Assembly (NCBI GenBank): GCA_946885665.1
Contig: CAMPGT010000004.1
Span: 1 to 43,110 of the forward strand
DNA: 43,110 nucleotides
From: an uncultured Chitinophagaceae bacterium
GTDB taxonomy: Bacteria; Bacteroidota; Bacteroidia; Chitinophagales; Chitinophagaceae
Direction of reading: 5' to 3'
Both the position numbers and the translations under genes were made by a program. Shown here piece by piece: positions 8,106 to 15,656 of the stretch (position 1 is its first letter; every line of letters begins with the position of its first letter). The notes beneath the pieces were generated by a model. It was given only the letters and a program-made list of their open reading frames with translations. It was not told the DNA's origin and ran no database searches.

Positions 8106-8834
8106 TTACTTTATGAGACCGGTCAGCGTCAGCGCGTTAAATGCCGCAAATCCTTCCTGGTCGTTATCGAAGTAAACATAAACATCCTTCCCTTCCTTTT
8201 GCCACGCTTCAATGCGTGCCGCCCATTTTCGTAGAACGCTTTTTTTATAACTGCCCTGGTATTTATTACCCGGTCCATGCAGCCGCACGTAAACAAAATC
8301 GGCGGTTTCGATGAGTGGCGACAGGTGGTGTTCCAATTCGTAAATACAAAAGGCGCAATTGTTTTGCATCAGTAGGGCATAGACGTCGTCGTTGTACCAA
8401 CTGTGTTCCCGAAATTCGAAAGTGTAACGGTACCCGGTGGGGAGTGCGCGCATAAACGTTTCGAGGCGGCCGGCATTGACGCGCCATTTTGGTGGTAGCT
8501 GGAAAAGAACCGGCCCGAGTTTTTCTTCCAGTTTGCTGACGTTGCTAAAAAACCGCCGGATGCCCGCCTTGTCCACGATCAGTTTTTTCATGTGTGTAAA
8601 AAACCGGCTGGCCTTTACAGAAAAAATAAAATCCGGAGACGAATTCTTCCGCCAGTTTGAAAACGTTTCGGCTGTGGGAAGCTTATAAAAAGAATTGTTC
8701 AGCTCAACGGTATCGAAATACTGCTGGTATGCCGCAAACTGCTGCGACTCTTTGATATCGGAACGATAAAACGTTCCCTTCCAGTGTTGATAGTGCCATC
8801 CCGATGTACCAATATGAACCTGCCCCCTGCGCAT
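8106..8834 (-). CDS. DUF72 (YecE-like) TIM-barrel protein
   Basis: A 242-residue cytoplasmic protein of the DUF72 family, a TIM-barrel fold of uncertain biochemical role. The diagnostic motifs are near the N-terminus (IGTSGWHYQHWKGTFY, then TVELNNSFYKLP) and later KLGPVLFQLPPKW, YTFEFREHSW, FVYVRLHGP and DVYVYFDND. The length fits the family. It is convergent with the TlpA gene and transcribed alone. No function can be assigned from the context. Confidence 0.9.
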   Translation of the reverse strand: MRRGQVHIGTSGWHYQHWKGTFYRSDIKESQQFAAYQQYFDTVELNNSFYKLPTAETFSNWRKNSSPDFIFSVKASRFFTHMKKLIVDKAGIRRFFSNVSKLEEKLGPVLFQLPPKWRVNAGRLETFMRALPTGYRYTFEFREHSWYNDDVYALLMQNNCAFCIYELEHHLSPLIETADFVYVRLHGPGNKYQGSYKKSVLRKWAARIEAWQKEGKDVYVYFDNDQEGFAAFNALTLTGLIK

Positions 8835-8870
8835 ATACCTGGCTTTGTGAAAATTGTGCCACCATTATTA

Positions 8871-8905
8871 TTTTAACTTTTAAGTTTTAAGTTCTAAGTT
8901 TAAAA
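8871..8905. repeat. A/T-rich heptamer tandem repeat before the phospholipase gene
   Basis: Imperfect tandem copies of a TTTTAAG/TTCTAAG heptamer run right up to the ATG at 8906. The 14-base string TTTTAACTTTTAAG at 8871-8884 is also present at 3977-3990, just before the small membrane gene, so it is a dispersed short repeat. It may provide an unstructured translation-enhancing leader; that is inference. Confidence 0.6.
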
Positions 8906-11236
8906 ATGGACACGCGTAGAGATTTCCTCAAAAAGGCATCATTGTTATCCGGCGGAGCCGGGCTTCTGAATATCCTGCCTGCCTCGATAGCGAAAGCTAT
9001 GGCCATCAATCCTGAAGCAGGTACCACCTTTATGGACGCCGAACACATTGTTTTTCTCATGCAGGAAAACCGTTCGTTCGACCACACCTACGGCACACTG
9101 CAAGGCGTAAGGGGCTTCAACGATCCGCGCGCCATTACACAACCGGGTAAAAAGCCGGTGTGGTTCCAGACAAACGCGGCAGGAGAAACTTATGCCCCCT
9201 TCCGGCTCGACATAAAAAACACGAAAGCCACATGGATGCATTCGCTGCCCCATTCGTGGAGCGACCAGGTAGATGCACGCAATAATGGGAAGTACAACAG
9301 GTGGCTTGACACGAAACATTCCGGGCACGAAGAATACAAAGCCATGCCGCTCACATTGGGTTTTTACACACGTGAAGACATCCCTTTTTACTATTCAATT
9401 GCCGACGCATTTACCATTTGCGATCAAAACTTTTGCTCATCACTTACGGGCACCACACCTAACAGGCTGTATTACTGGACAGGCACCATTCGCGAGAAAC
9501 AGGATGAAAATGCATTGGCCAGGGTATGGAACGGCGATGCCGACTATGGAACGATGGTCGACTGGACCACCTTCCCCGAACGGCTCGAAGAAAATGACAT
9601 TACATGGAAAATATACCAGAATGAAACCAGCAATGCCGGCTTAAAGGATGAGCACGACGCCTGGCTGGCAAACTTCACGGATAACCCCATCGAATATTTC
9701 AAACAATACAATCCCGGCACACCTGCCTCGGGCCTTTCGGGCAAGGCAAAGGCACTGCACGAAAAGGCTTTCACCACCAATAAAAACGATCCGCACTACC
9801 ACGAACTGTCAAAACTAACATACAAAGACGGCAATGACGAACGCGAAGTACTGGTACCCGCGGGCGACATTTTATACCAGTTCAGGAAAGACGTGAGTTC
9901 GGGCAACCTGCCGACAGTTTCGTGGCTGGTGGCCCCCGAACGTTTTTCAGATCATCCCACTTCGGCGTGGTACGGCGCCTGGTACATCAGCGAAGTGCTC
10001 GACATCCTCACCAAAAACCCGGAAGTATGGAAAAAAACGATTTTCATCCTGAACTACGATGAGAACGATGGTTACTTCGATCACGTGCCACCGTTTGTGG
10101 CACCACATCCGCGCAAAAAAGAAACGGGCTCGGTATCCGATGGCATAGACACTTCAGTGGAATATGTTGCATCGGCGGCGCAGCAAAGCTCCGAACCCGA
10201 AGATATGCGCGAGGGACCCATTGGTTTGGGATACCGTGTGCCGATGGTGATTGCTTCGCCATGGAGCCGCGGCGGCTGGGTAAACTCGCAGGTATTTGAC
10301 CACACCTCCTGCCTGCAGTTCCTCGAAAAATTTCTCTCCAAAAAATTCAATAAAAAGATTGTTGAACCCAATATCAGCGAATGGAGAAGGACGGTGTGCG
10401 GCGACCTCACCTCAGTGTTCAGGCCATACAATGGCGAAAACATAAAAGAACCGGCTTTTTTAAAAAGAGATGCATTTATAGAGGGCATCCACAAGGCCCA
10501 GTTTAAAAACGTTCCTTCCAATTTCAAAAAAATTGAACCGGACGAATTGGAAGAAGTGAAAAAAGAGGGAGGAAAAAAGTACCTGCCTTCGCAGGAAAAA
10601 GGAATTCGCGATTCGAATGTGCTGCCTTATGAATTATACGCAGATGGGCAACTGGGAGATGACAAAAAATCATTCACGGTTAGAATGGAAGCAGCAAATA
10701 CGCTGTTCGGCAACACTGCGGCGGGATCGCCCTTCACGGTGTACGCACCTGGTACGTACAGCAACGAAGAAACCACAAGCCGGTCGTATGCCGTAAAAGC
10801 GGGCGGGCATCTTGAAGACAGGTGGGAGCTGGAGAAGTTCGCAGATGGTCAATACCACTTGCAGGTGTATGGTCCCAACGGCTTTTTCAGGGAATTCAAA
10901 GGCAGCAATAACGATCCTGCAATCGAAGTGACGATGCATTTCATCAGGTTAAAAACTGCCGATGCGCCGCACTTTCAATTTGAAATTACCAATAACGGCG
11001 CGTCGCCTGCCGAGGTGACGATTAAAGACAATTCATATAATAGCGGAAGCCGTTCCCTGCGCCTCAACGCATCCGAAACGAAGGTGCTGCCCGTGCATAC
11101 CAACATCAAAAAGACACATGGTTGGTATGATTACTCATTGAACGTCAATGGCAATGAAGGGTTTGAAAAAAGATACGCGGGGCGAACCGAAACCGGCCGG
11201 CCGTTAAAAACCGACCCTGCGATGGGTGATAAATAA
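8906..11236 (+). CDS. Phosphocholine-type phospholipase C (Tat-exported)
   Basis: A 776-residue secreted phospholipase C of the acid-phosphatase/PC-PLC superfamily, expected to cleave phosphatidylcholine or sphingomyelin-like lipids to a diglyceride and phosphocholine. The start is a textbook Tat leader (MDTRRDFLKKAS plus a hydrophobic core). Catalytic-site motifs are HIVFLMQENRSFDHTYGTL (around 47-65), SLTGTTPNRLYYWTG, and NYDENDGYFDHVPP near 380. After about residue 560 there are two DUF756-type beta domains characteristic of the family (for example SFTVRMEAANTLFGN and FEITNNGASPAEVTIKDNSY). The protein is slightly shorter than some family members but appears intact. It is a single-gene unit following a short A/T repeat. 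Confidence 0.92.
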   Translation: MDTRRDFLKKASLLSGGAGLLNILPASIAKAMAINPEAGTTFMDAEHIVFLMQENRSFDHTYGTLQGVRGFNDPRAITQPGKKPVWFQTNAAGETYAPFRLDIKNTKATWMHSLPHSWSDQVDARNNGKYNRWLDTKHSGHEEYKAMPLTLGFYTREDIPFYYSIADAFTICDQNFCSSLTGTTPNRLYYWTGTIREKQDENALARVWNGDADYGTMVDWTTFPERLEENDITWKIYQNETSNAGLKDEHDAWLANFTDNPIEYFKQYNPGTPASGLSGKAKALHEKAFTTNKNDPHYHELSKLTYKDGNDEREVLVPAGDILYQFRKDVSSGNLPTVSWLVAPERFSDHPTSAWYGAWYISEVLDILTKNPEVWKKTIFILNYDENDGYFDHVPPFVAPHPRKKETGSVSDGIDTSVEYVASAAQQSSEPEDMREGPIGLGYRVPMVIASPWSRGGWVNSQVFDHTSCLQFLEKFLSKKFNKKIVEPNISEWRRTVCGDLTSVFRPYNGENIKEPAFLKRDAFIEGIHKAQFKNVPSNFKKIEPDELEEVKKEGGKKYLPSQEKGIRDSNVLPYELYADGQLGDDKKSFTVRMEAANTLFGNTAAGSPFTVYAPGTYSNEETTSRSYAVKAGGHLEDRWELEKFADGQYHLQVYGPNGFFREFKGSNNDPAIEVTMHFIRLKTADAPHFQFEITNNGASPAEVTIKDNSYNSGSRSLRLNASETKVLPVHTNIKKTHGWYDYSLNVNGNEGFEKRYAGRTETGRPLKTDPAMGDK

Positions 11237-11430
11237 AATAAAAATTGGTTCAGCTATTGCAATTGTCGAAAACGCTTGCAATCTTTGTTCTAATTCTATC
11301 CCTGTCCTAGGGGAATACCTGACCATCTCCAATTTTCTACTTATATCCAAGTCTTAAGAAGTAAATCTTCCTTGTTCCATTAGTCCTGTGGGCCTCGACT
11401 TGATCGTCAGTACCTTTTAAAAATGTAAGT

Positions 11431-12768
11431 ATGAAAACGTACCCGTGCCCAACTGGTAACGTACCCCTTGGGTCTATCAGTTATTCTTCAAAGAAATTTA
11501 TTCTTTTCCTCCTTTTTATTGGTCTTGGATTGCTATCGTTCGCGACGGGCGGTGGTGGAAAACTGAGATTTAAAGACGCGCACCTCGAGTCCGGCATAGC
11601 CGGAAAAGACGGAGCCGTTTATCGTTTTTCGCAGGTAGACAACGACATCGACGCGCTCGTAAAAATTAAAGGCAGGTCAAACAGTCTGGTAAAACTGGTA
11701 AGCATTGACATGACGAGCTCGGGTTTCGACAAAGCGTGGCAGCCGCAGGTTGGCTACAATGACGGTACAGCCCCCGGAGCTGCCGACTGGTGGATGGACT
11801 TTGAAATGACGTTTGTAAGAAGAGGCACCAACATTGTTGAATCAATAGATGAATTTGACCTTTCGGCTATCGACATTGATGGCAATGGTCAGTACATCCG
11901 GGAATACGTTGCCTTTTACGGCCTCAAATCATACATAGTCGAACAAAACTCGTTGCTCGCACTTTCGGATGTTACCCAATGGTTGAGCGGCATTCTCAAT
12001 ATATTAGGTAAACGTTTTGACGGGCCAACAATTAATTTCAATAATATCGATACCAGCGGTACATCGGTGATGACCACTGCCAGATACCAAAATACATCTG
12101 CATACACCGTGCGCGTGGGTGGTGTGAGTACAAGTAGAAGCAGCGCATCGGAAAGGATGTATTCATTTTATTTCCAGGATTTCGAATACCAAAGTCCGCA
12201 GGAAACAACGCTTCCGGTTACACTGAAATCGTTCGATGCCAAACTGGATAATGGAAAGGCATCATTGAAATGGGTATCGGCAACCGAATTGAACTTTAGC
12301 CATTATGCCGTGCAAAGAAGCCTCGACGGCAAGGATTTTACAGATGTAAGCATGGTGCTTTCGAGCGGAAAAGAGCTGAATAACGTCAGCTATGCTTATA
12401 CGGAGAACGTTTCGAATGTCAATGGCCTCGTTTACTATCGCCTGAAGATGGTGGACATTGATGGAAAATATAAATATTCTGCCATCAGGATCCTGAAAGT
12501 GAATACAGTTGGAGCGGCGCTCTCCATTTCAACCTATCCGAATCCCGTTGCAAATGAACTGAGGATCACCATTCCCTCGCAATGGCAGGACCGGAAAGTG
12601 GTTTACGACATGTTCAACACCTCGGGAAAAATGGTAAAAAGATACGTGGCGCAGCGAGCGAGCCAGACAGAAGTGCTCTACCTGAACGATGTGAACGCGG
12701 GGAGCTATGTGATCAGGTTGAGCTCGGGCGAGGAAACGCTGGCGCAGCAGATCGTTAAATCGAGATAA
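11431..12768 (+). CDS. T9SS-sorted surface protein of unknown function
   Basis: A 445-residue secreted protein. The N-terminus has a long basic region then a hydrophobic signal (FILFLLFIGLGLLSFATG). Residues about 45-265 form a domain I do not recognise, with Asp-rich surface stretches (EFDLSAIDIDGNGQYIREY). Then comes the FN3-like module typical of Bacteroidota surface proteins (LPVTLKSFDAKLDNGKASLK). The C-terminal 75 residues are a type A T9SS sorting domain (STYPNPVANELRI ... YVIRLSSGEETLAQQIVKSR). It would be exported across the outer membrane and anchored or released. It stands alone and is followed by a strong hairpin terminator. Confidence 0.85.
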   Translation: MKTYPCPTGNVPLGSISYSSKKFILFLLFIGLGLLSFATGGGGKLRFKDAHLESGIAGKDGAVYRFSQVDNDIDALVKIKGRSNSLVKLVSIDMTSSGFDKAWQPQVGYNDGTAPGAADWWMDFEMTFVRRGTNIVESIDEFDLSAIDIDGNGQYIREYVAFYGLKSYIVEQNSLLALSDVTQWLSGILNILGKRFDGPTINFNNIDTSGTSVMTTARYQNTSAYTVRVGGVSTSRSSASERMYSFYFQDFEYQSPQETTLPVTLKSFDAKLDNGKASLKWVSATELNFSHYAVQRSLDGKDFTDVSMVLSSGKELNNVSYAYTENVSNVNGLVYYRLKMVDIDGKYKYSAIRILKVNTVGAALSISTYPNPVANELRITIPSQWQDRKVVYDMFNTSGKMVKRYVAQRASQTEVLYLNDVNAGSYVIRLSSGEETLAQQIVKSR

Positions 12769-12800
12769 TCATGTTTGTTTTGGGTGTCAATAGAAAGAAG

Positions 12801-12826
12801 TCCCCCCTGATGGGGGGATTTTTTTT
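12801..12826 (+). terminator. Rho-independent terminator after the T9SS protein gene
   Basis: The stem TCCCCCC/GGGGGGA has a four-base TGAT loop and is followed immediately by eight T residues. It lies about 30 bases after the stop at 12768 and just before the next gene at 12848. Confidence 0.88.
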
Positions 12827-12847
12827 AACTTGAGACAAACATCTTTT

Positions 12848-13954
12848 ATGAAACCTGTTTCCAGAAGAGAACTCATCAGGACGCTGGCACTCGGAAGCGG
12901 CGGATTATTGTTATCCTCCAACAAAATCATTCCCTCCGTTCACAAAAAAGACCGGTTGGGCGTTGCGCTGATCGGCCTGGGCTATTACAGTACCGACCTG
13001 CTCGCACCGGCACTGCAGCTTACTAAAAATTGCTATCTCGCCGGCATCGTAACGGGTACACCATCGAAAGAAGAGATATGGAAAAGAAAGTATAACATCC
13101 CCGATAAGAATATTTACAACTACCAAAACTTCGACCAGATCGCCAATAACCCCGACATAGATGTAGTGTATGTAGTGTTGCCGCCGTCAATGCACAAGGA
13201 GTACACCATCAGGGGTGCGAATGCAGGCAAGCACGTGTGGTGCGAAAAACCAATGGCGATGACCGAACGGGAATGCAGCGAAATGATTGCGGCGTGCAGG
13301 AAAAATAAGCGCTCCCTGGCGATCGGCTACCGGTTGCAACATGAACCGAACACGAAAGAATACCGCCGCATTATTCGTGGGCAACTGCTGGGAAAGGTGA
13401 AGCAGGTAAACTGCGCGGCGGGATATTTTGAAAGCAGGACGAACCACTGGAAACAGAAAAAAGAAATGGGTGGCGGCGTGATGTACGACATGGGCGTTTA
13501 TTCTATCCAGGGAGCCCGGCTCGGCACCGGGATGGAGCCTATCGCCATTGTAAACGCGAAAACGTCCACCACACGGCCCGAAATCTATAAAAATGGGCTC
13601 GATGAAACGGCGGTGGCGCGCCTGGAATTTCCCGGTGGCGTGTTCGCCGACATTAAAACGAGCTTTGGGGAAAATATCAATTTTCTCGACGTCACCTGCG
13701 AAAAGGGAGACATTAACATGCGACCTTATTCAGCGTATGCAGGTGTCAGGGGTACCAGCCCGCTTGGCGAAATTAATTTCCCGTATCAGGTTCCGCAACA
13801 ACAGGCGATGCAAATGGATGATGATGCGATGGCGATCATGCAGGGTAAAGCCATGCAGGTGCCGGGAGAAGAAGGGTTAAGGGATATCCGCGTGGTGGAA
13901 GCGATCTATAAATCGGCCGGTAGTGGTGGGGCGAGGGTGAGCATAAGCGGGTAA
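12848..13954 (+). CDS. Gfo/Idh/MocA family oxidoreductase with Tat leader
   Basis: A 368-residue NAD(P)-dependent sugar oxidoreductase. A Tat-type signal (VSRRELIRTLALGSGG) precedes the Rossmann fold (GVALIGLGYYSTDLLAPAL), and the catalytic lysine motif is HVWCEKPMAMT. The substrate domain contains GGGVMYDMGVYSIQGARLG. It resembles periplasmic glucose-fructose oxidoreductase-like proteins, which are exported folded with bound cofactor. The reading frame extends to a TTG at 12830, but that codon lies just past the terminator T-tract and the ATG at 12848 fits the Tat leader. It converges on a DUF1080 gene 63 bases away; such pairs are associated with 3-keto-glycoside metabolism. Confidence 0.92.
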   Translation: MKPVSRRELIRTLALGSGGLLLSSNKIIPSVHKKDRLGVALIGLGYYSTDLLAPALQLTKNCYLAGIVTGTPSKEEIWKRKYNIPDKNIYNYQNFDQIANNPDIDVVYVVLPPSMHKEYTIRGANAGKHVWCEKPMAMTERECSEMIAACRKNKRSLAIGYRLQHEPNTKEYRRIIRGQLLGKVKQVNCAAGYFESRTNHWKQKKEMGGGVMYDMGVYSIQGARLGTGMEPIAIVNAKTSTTRPEIYKNGLDETAVARLEFPGGVFADIKTSFGENINFLDVTCEKGDINMRPYSAYAGVRGTSPLGEINFPYQVPQQQAMQMDDDAMAIMQGKAMQVPGEEGLRDIRVVEAIYKSAGSGGARVSISG

Positions 13955-14017
13955 ACTTCAGCGAGGGAGATATTTTTTTTCTTTATTGCGATATTGCGGA
14001 TCTTCTTTGCCCTTTGC

Positions 14018-14653
14018 CTACTCCACCTTCACCCTGATATTCCTGAAATACACCTTGCTTTTAGGGTCGTGGCCCTGCAGGGCAAATGTTCCTGAACCGA
14101 TCAGTCTTTCTTTCATTCCTTCCGGGCGCTGTACGTTTTCGGGCTCGGTGTAATCCACAACGGTTTTACCATTGACCTTAATGGTTACGTGCTTTCCTTT
14201 TACGATGATCTCCTCTGTAAACCACACATTATCTTTCACATACACTTCCTTCACATCATCAATGGCGTAAAGTCCGCCTGTTCTTCGCCAATCAGTATGA
14301 CTGTTATTTACCTGCACCTCGTATCCCTTCGTTGGAAAACCGGACTCCTGGTACCGTGTATGAAAATATATACCTGAATTGGATCCGGGCTTCGTCATCA
14401 CTTCCGCTTTGAAATGAAAGTCTTTGAAATTATGCGCGCTCACATCTCCCATATAAAAAAGGTGCGCAACCGGGCCGTTTGCTACAATCGCGCCGTCTTC
14501 GATGCTGAAGGTGGACTTGTTCTCTCCAACCTGCCAACCGTTAAATGTTTTACCATCGAATAACGATATCCATCCGTCTTTATCTTTTTTCTGAGCTAAA
14601 CACCAATTGAACGAAAGCAGCGACACCACCAGGACAGCGAAAAACGTTTTCAT
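14018..14653 (-). CDS. DUF1080 (3-keto-disaccharide hydrolase family) protein
   Basis: A 211-residue exported protein with a signal peptide ending CLAQ, followed by the DUF1080 concanavalin-like fold (GWISLFDGKTFNGWQVG, SNSGIYFHTRYQESGFPTKG, GYEVQVNNS, VYFRNIRVKV). Proteins of this family hydrolyse or process 3-keto-glycosides made by partner oxidoreductases. It is convergent with the Tat-exported Gfo/Idh/MocA gene. Both would act in the periplasm. Confidence 0.9.
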   Translation of the reverse strand: MKTFFAVLVVSLLSFNWCLAQKKDKDGWISLFDGKTFNGWQVGENKSTFSIEDGAIVANGPVAHLFYMGDVSAHNFKDFHFKAEVMTKPGSNSGIYFHTRYQESGFPTKGYEVQVNNSHTDWRRTGGLYAIDDVKEVYVKDNVWFTEEIIVKGKHVTIKVNGKTVVDYTEPENVQRPEGMKERLIGSGTFALQGHDPKSKVYFRNIRVKVE

Positions 14654-14692
14654 CGTTAAGTTTTTTTTCAGATTAAAATTCCAAATGCGGTC

Positions 14693-14776
14693 ATGAAGCT
14701 AAGCGATTATATTTTAAAAAGCGGCAAAAAAAACGTAGATTCCTATAAAGAATTTACCATGATTCCAGACGAATAG
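14693..14776 (+). CDS. Possible 27-residue small ORF
   Basis: An ATG-to-TAG frame encodes MKLSDYILKSGKKNVDSYKE followed by FTMIPDE. It ends 21 bases before the lipoprotein gene at 14798, in the spacer after the divergent DUF1080 gene. The peptide is hydrophilic with no membrane segment. It could be a leader peptide, a small protein or chance. No homologue comes to mind. Confidence 0.22.
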   Translation: MKLSDYILKSGKKNVDSYKEFTMIPDE

Positions 14777-14797
14777 TTCACCCAAAAAACTTAAGCA

Positions 14798-15601
14798 ATG
14801 AAAAACTTACTTCTGATGCTTCTATCCTGTATCGGGATAGCCTGCCAGCAAGGTTCCGGGGGGAACAACAGTGACGATGATATTCCTGATTACGACATAA
14901 GAGGCGCCTACTCAATGATCAGACAGGTTGGCAATAACGGCCTCCAGGATACATTGCTCAAAAAAGAACAGCTCAAAATTTTCAGTGACAGGTACATGAT
15001 GTACGCTTCGCCACGGGCCACAGATTCATTCGGAGAATATGGAATCGCCACCTATGACGTGAAGGGCGACACCGTTGTCGAAAACATTTTCTACACGTCA
15101 GTGGACGGCCAGGTTAGCGACACTGCGCGACTCGGAATTACCAACATGCCCAACGGTTACAGGCAGGTGATCAAATACGTGGACAGCACAAGCACCTTTA
15201 TTCTTACCGAGGATTACGACAAGGTGGGAAATGAACCGCACACACCGCTGGATGGTGCTTGGAAACAAACGAAAGACATCTTCATCGATCCGAAGGGAGA
15301 TACGACGAGAAACACCACCAAGACGCAATTCAAAATTTACGAGTCGGGTTATTTTATCTGGGCCAACCCCAACAAGGATCCCACGTCGAATAACTTCTAT
15401 TCGGCATACGGTTACGGCACTTTTAAGATGCTGGACAGTAACAAATCGGAGGAAACCAACATCAACTCCACCTTTTATTCGTCGCTGGTGGGTAAGCCCG
15501 TGCCCATAGAACTGGAGTTCATGAACAAAGACAGGTATAAGCAAACAATCGTTGGCCCCGATGGTGAAAGGTCGATTGAGATTTATGAACGGCTGAAGTG
15601 A
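14798..15601 (+). CDS. Lipoprotein with two tandem lipocalin-like repeats, unknown function
   Basis: A 267-residue lipoprotein: the signal peptide ends with a lipobox-like GIAC at Cys16. The mature part consists of two similar halves. The first (residues about 34-125) has GAYSMIRQ, LKIFSDRYMMYASP, GEYGIATYD and ENIFYTS. The second (about 150-267) has GAWKQTKD, FKIYESGYFIWANP, SAYGYGTFK and NSTFYSS at matching positions. This suggests an internal duplication of a small beta-barrel module. No enzyme motif is visible. It stands alone and converges on the large esterase gene. Confidence 0.75.
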   Translation: MKNLLLMLLSCIGIACQQGSGGNNSDDDIPDYDIRGAYSMIRQVGNNGLQDTLLKKEQLKIFSDRYMMYASPRATDSFGEYGIATYDVKGDTVVENIFYTSVDGQVSDTARLGITNMPNGYRQVIKYVDSTSTFILTEDYDKVGNEPHTPLDGAWKQTKDIFIDPKGDTTRNTTKTQFKIYESGYFIWANPNKDPTSNNFYSAYGYGTFKMLDSNKSEETNINSTFYSSLVGKPVPIELEFMNKDRYKQTIVGPDGERSIEIYERLK

Positions 15602-15620
15602 TAGTTGACCTCGCCAAAAA

Positions 15621-15646
15621 GAAAAAAAGCCGGTGCGAACACCGGC
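15621..15646 (-). terminator. Rho-independent terminator of the large esterase gene
   Basis: The stem GCCGGTG/CACCGGC has a four-base loop and is followed on the minus strand by TTTTTTTC. It lies about 10 bases past the stop codon at 15657-15659. It also sits 27 bases after the convergent lipoprotein stop, but there is no T-tract on that side. Confidence 0.85.
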
Positions 15647-15656
15647 CTAAAGATTA

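Noticed and set aside
11237..11430. Possible RNA gene or riboswitch in the 194-base spacer
   Set aside because: No stable hairpin set or known riboswitch core was recognised; only A/T-rich sequence is seen.
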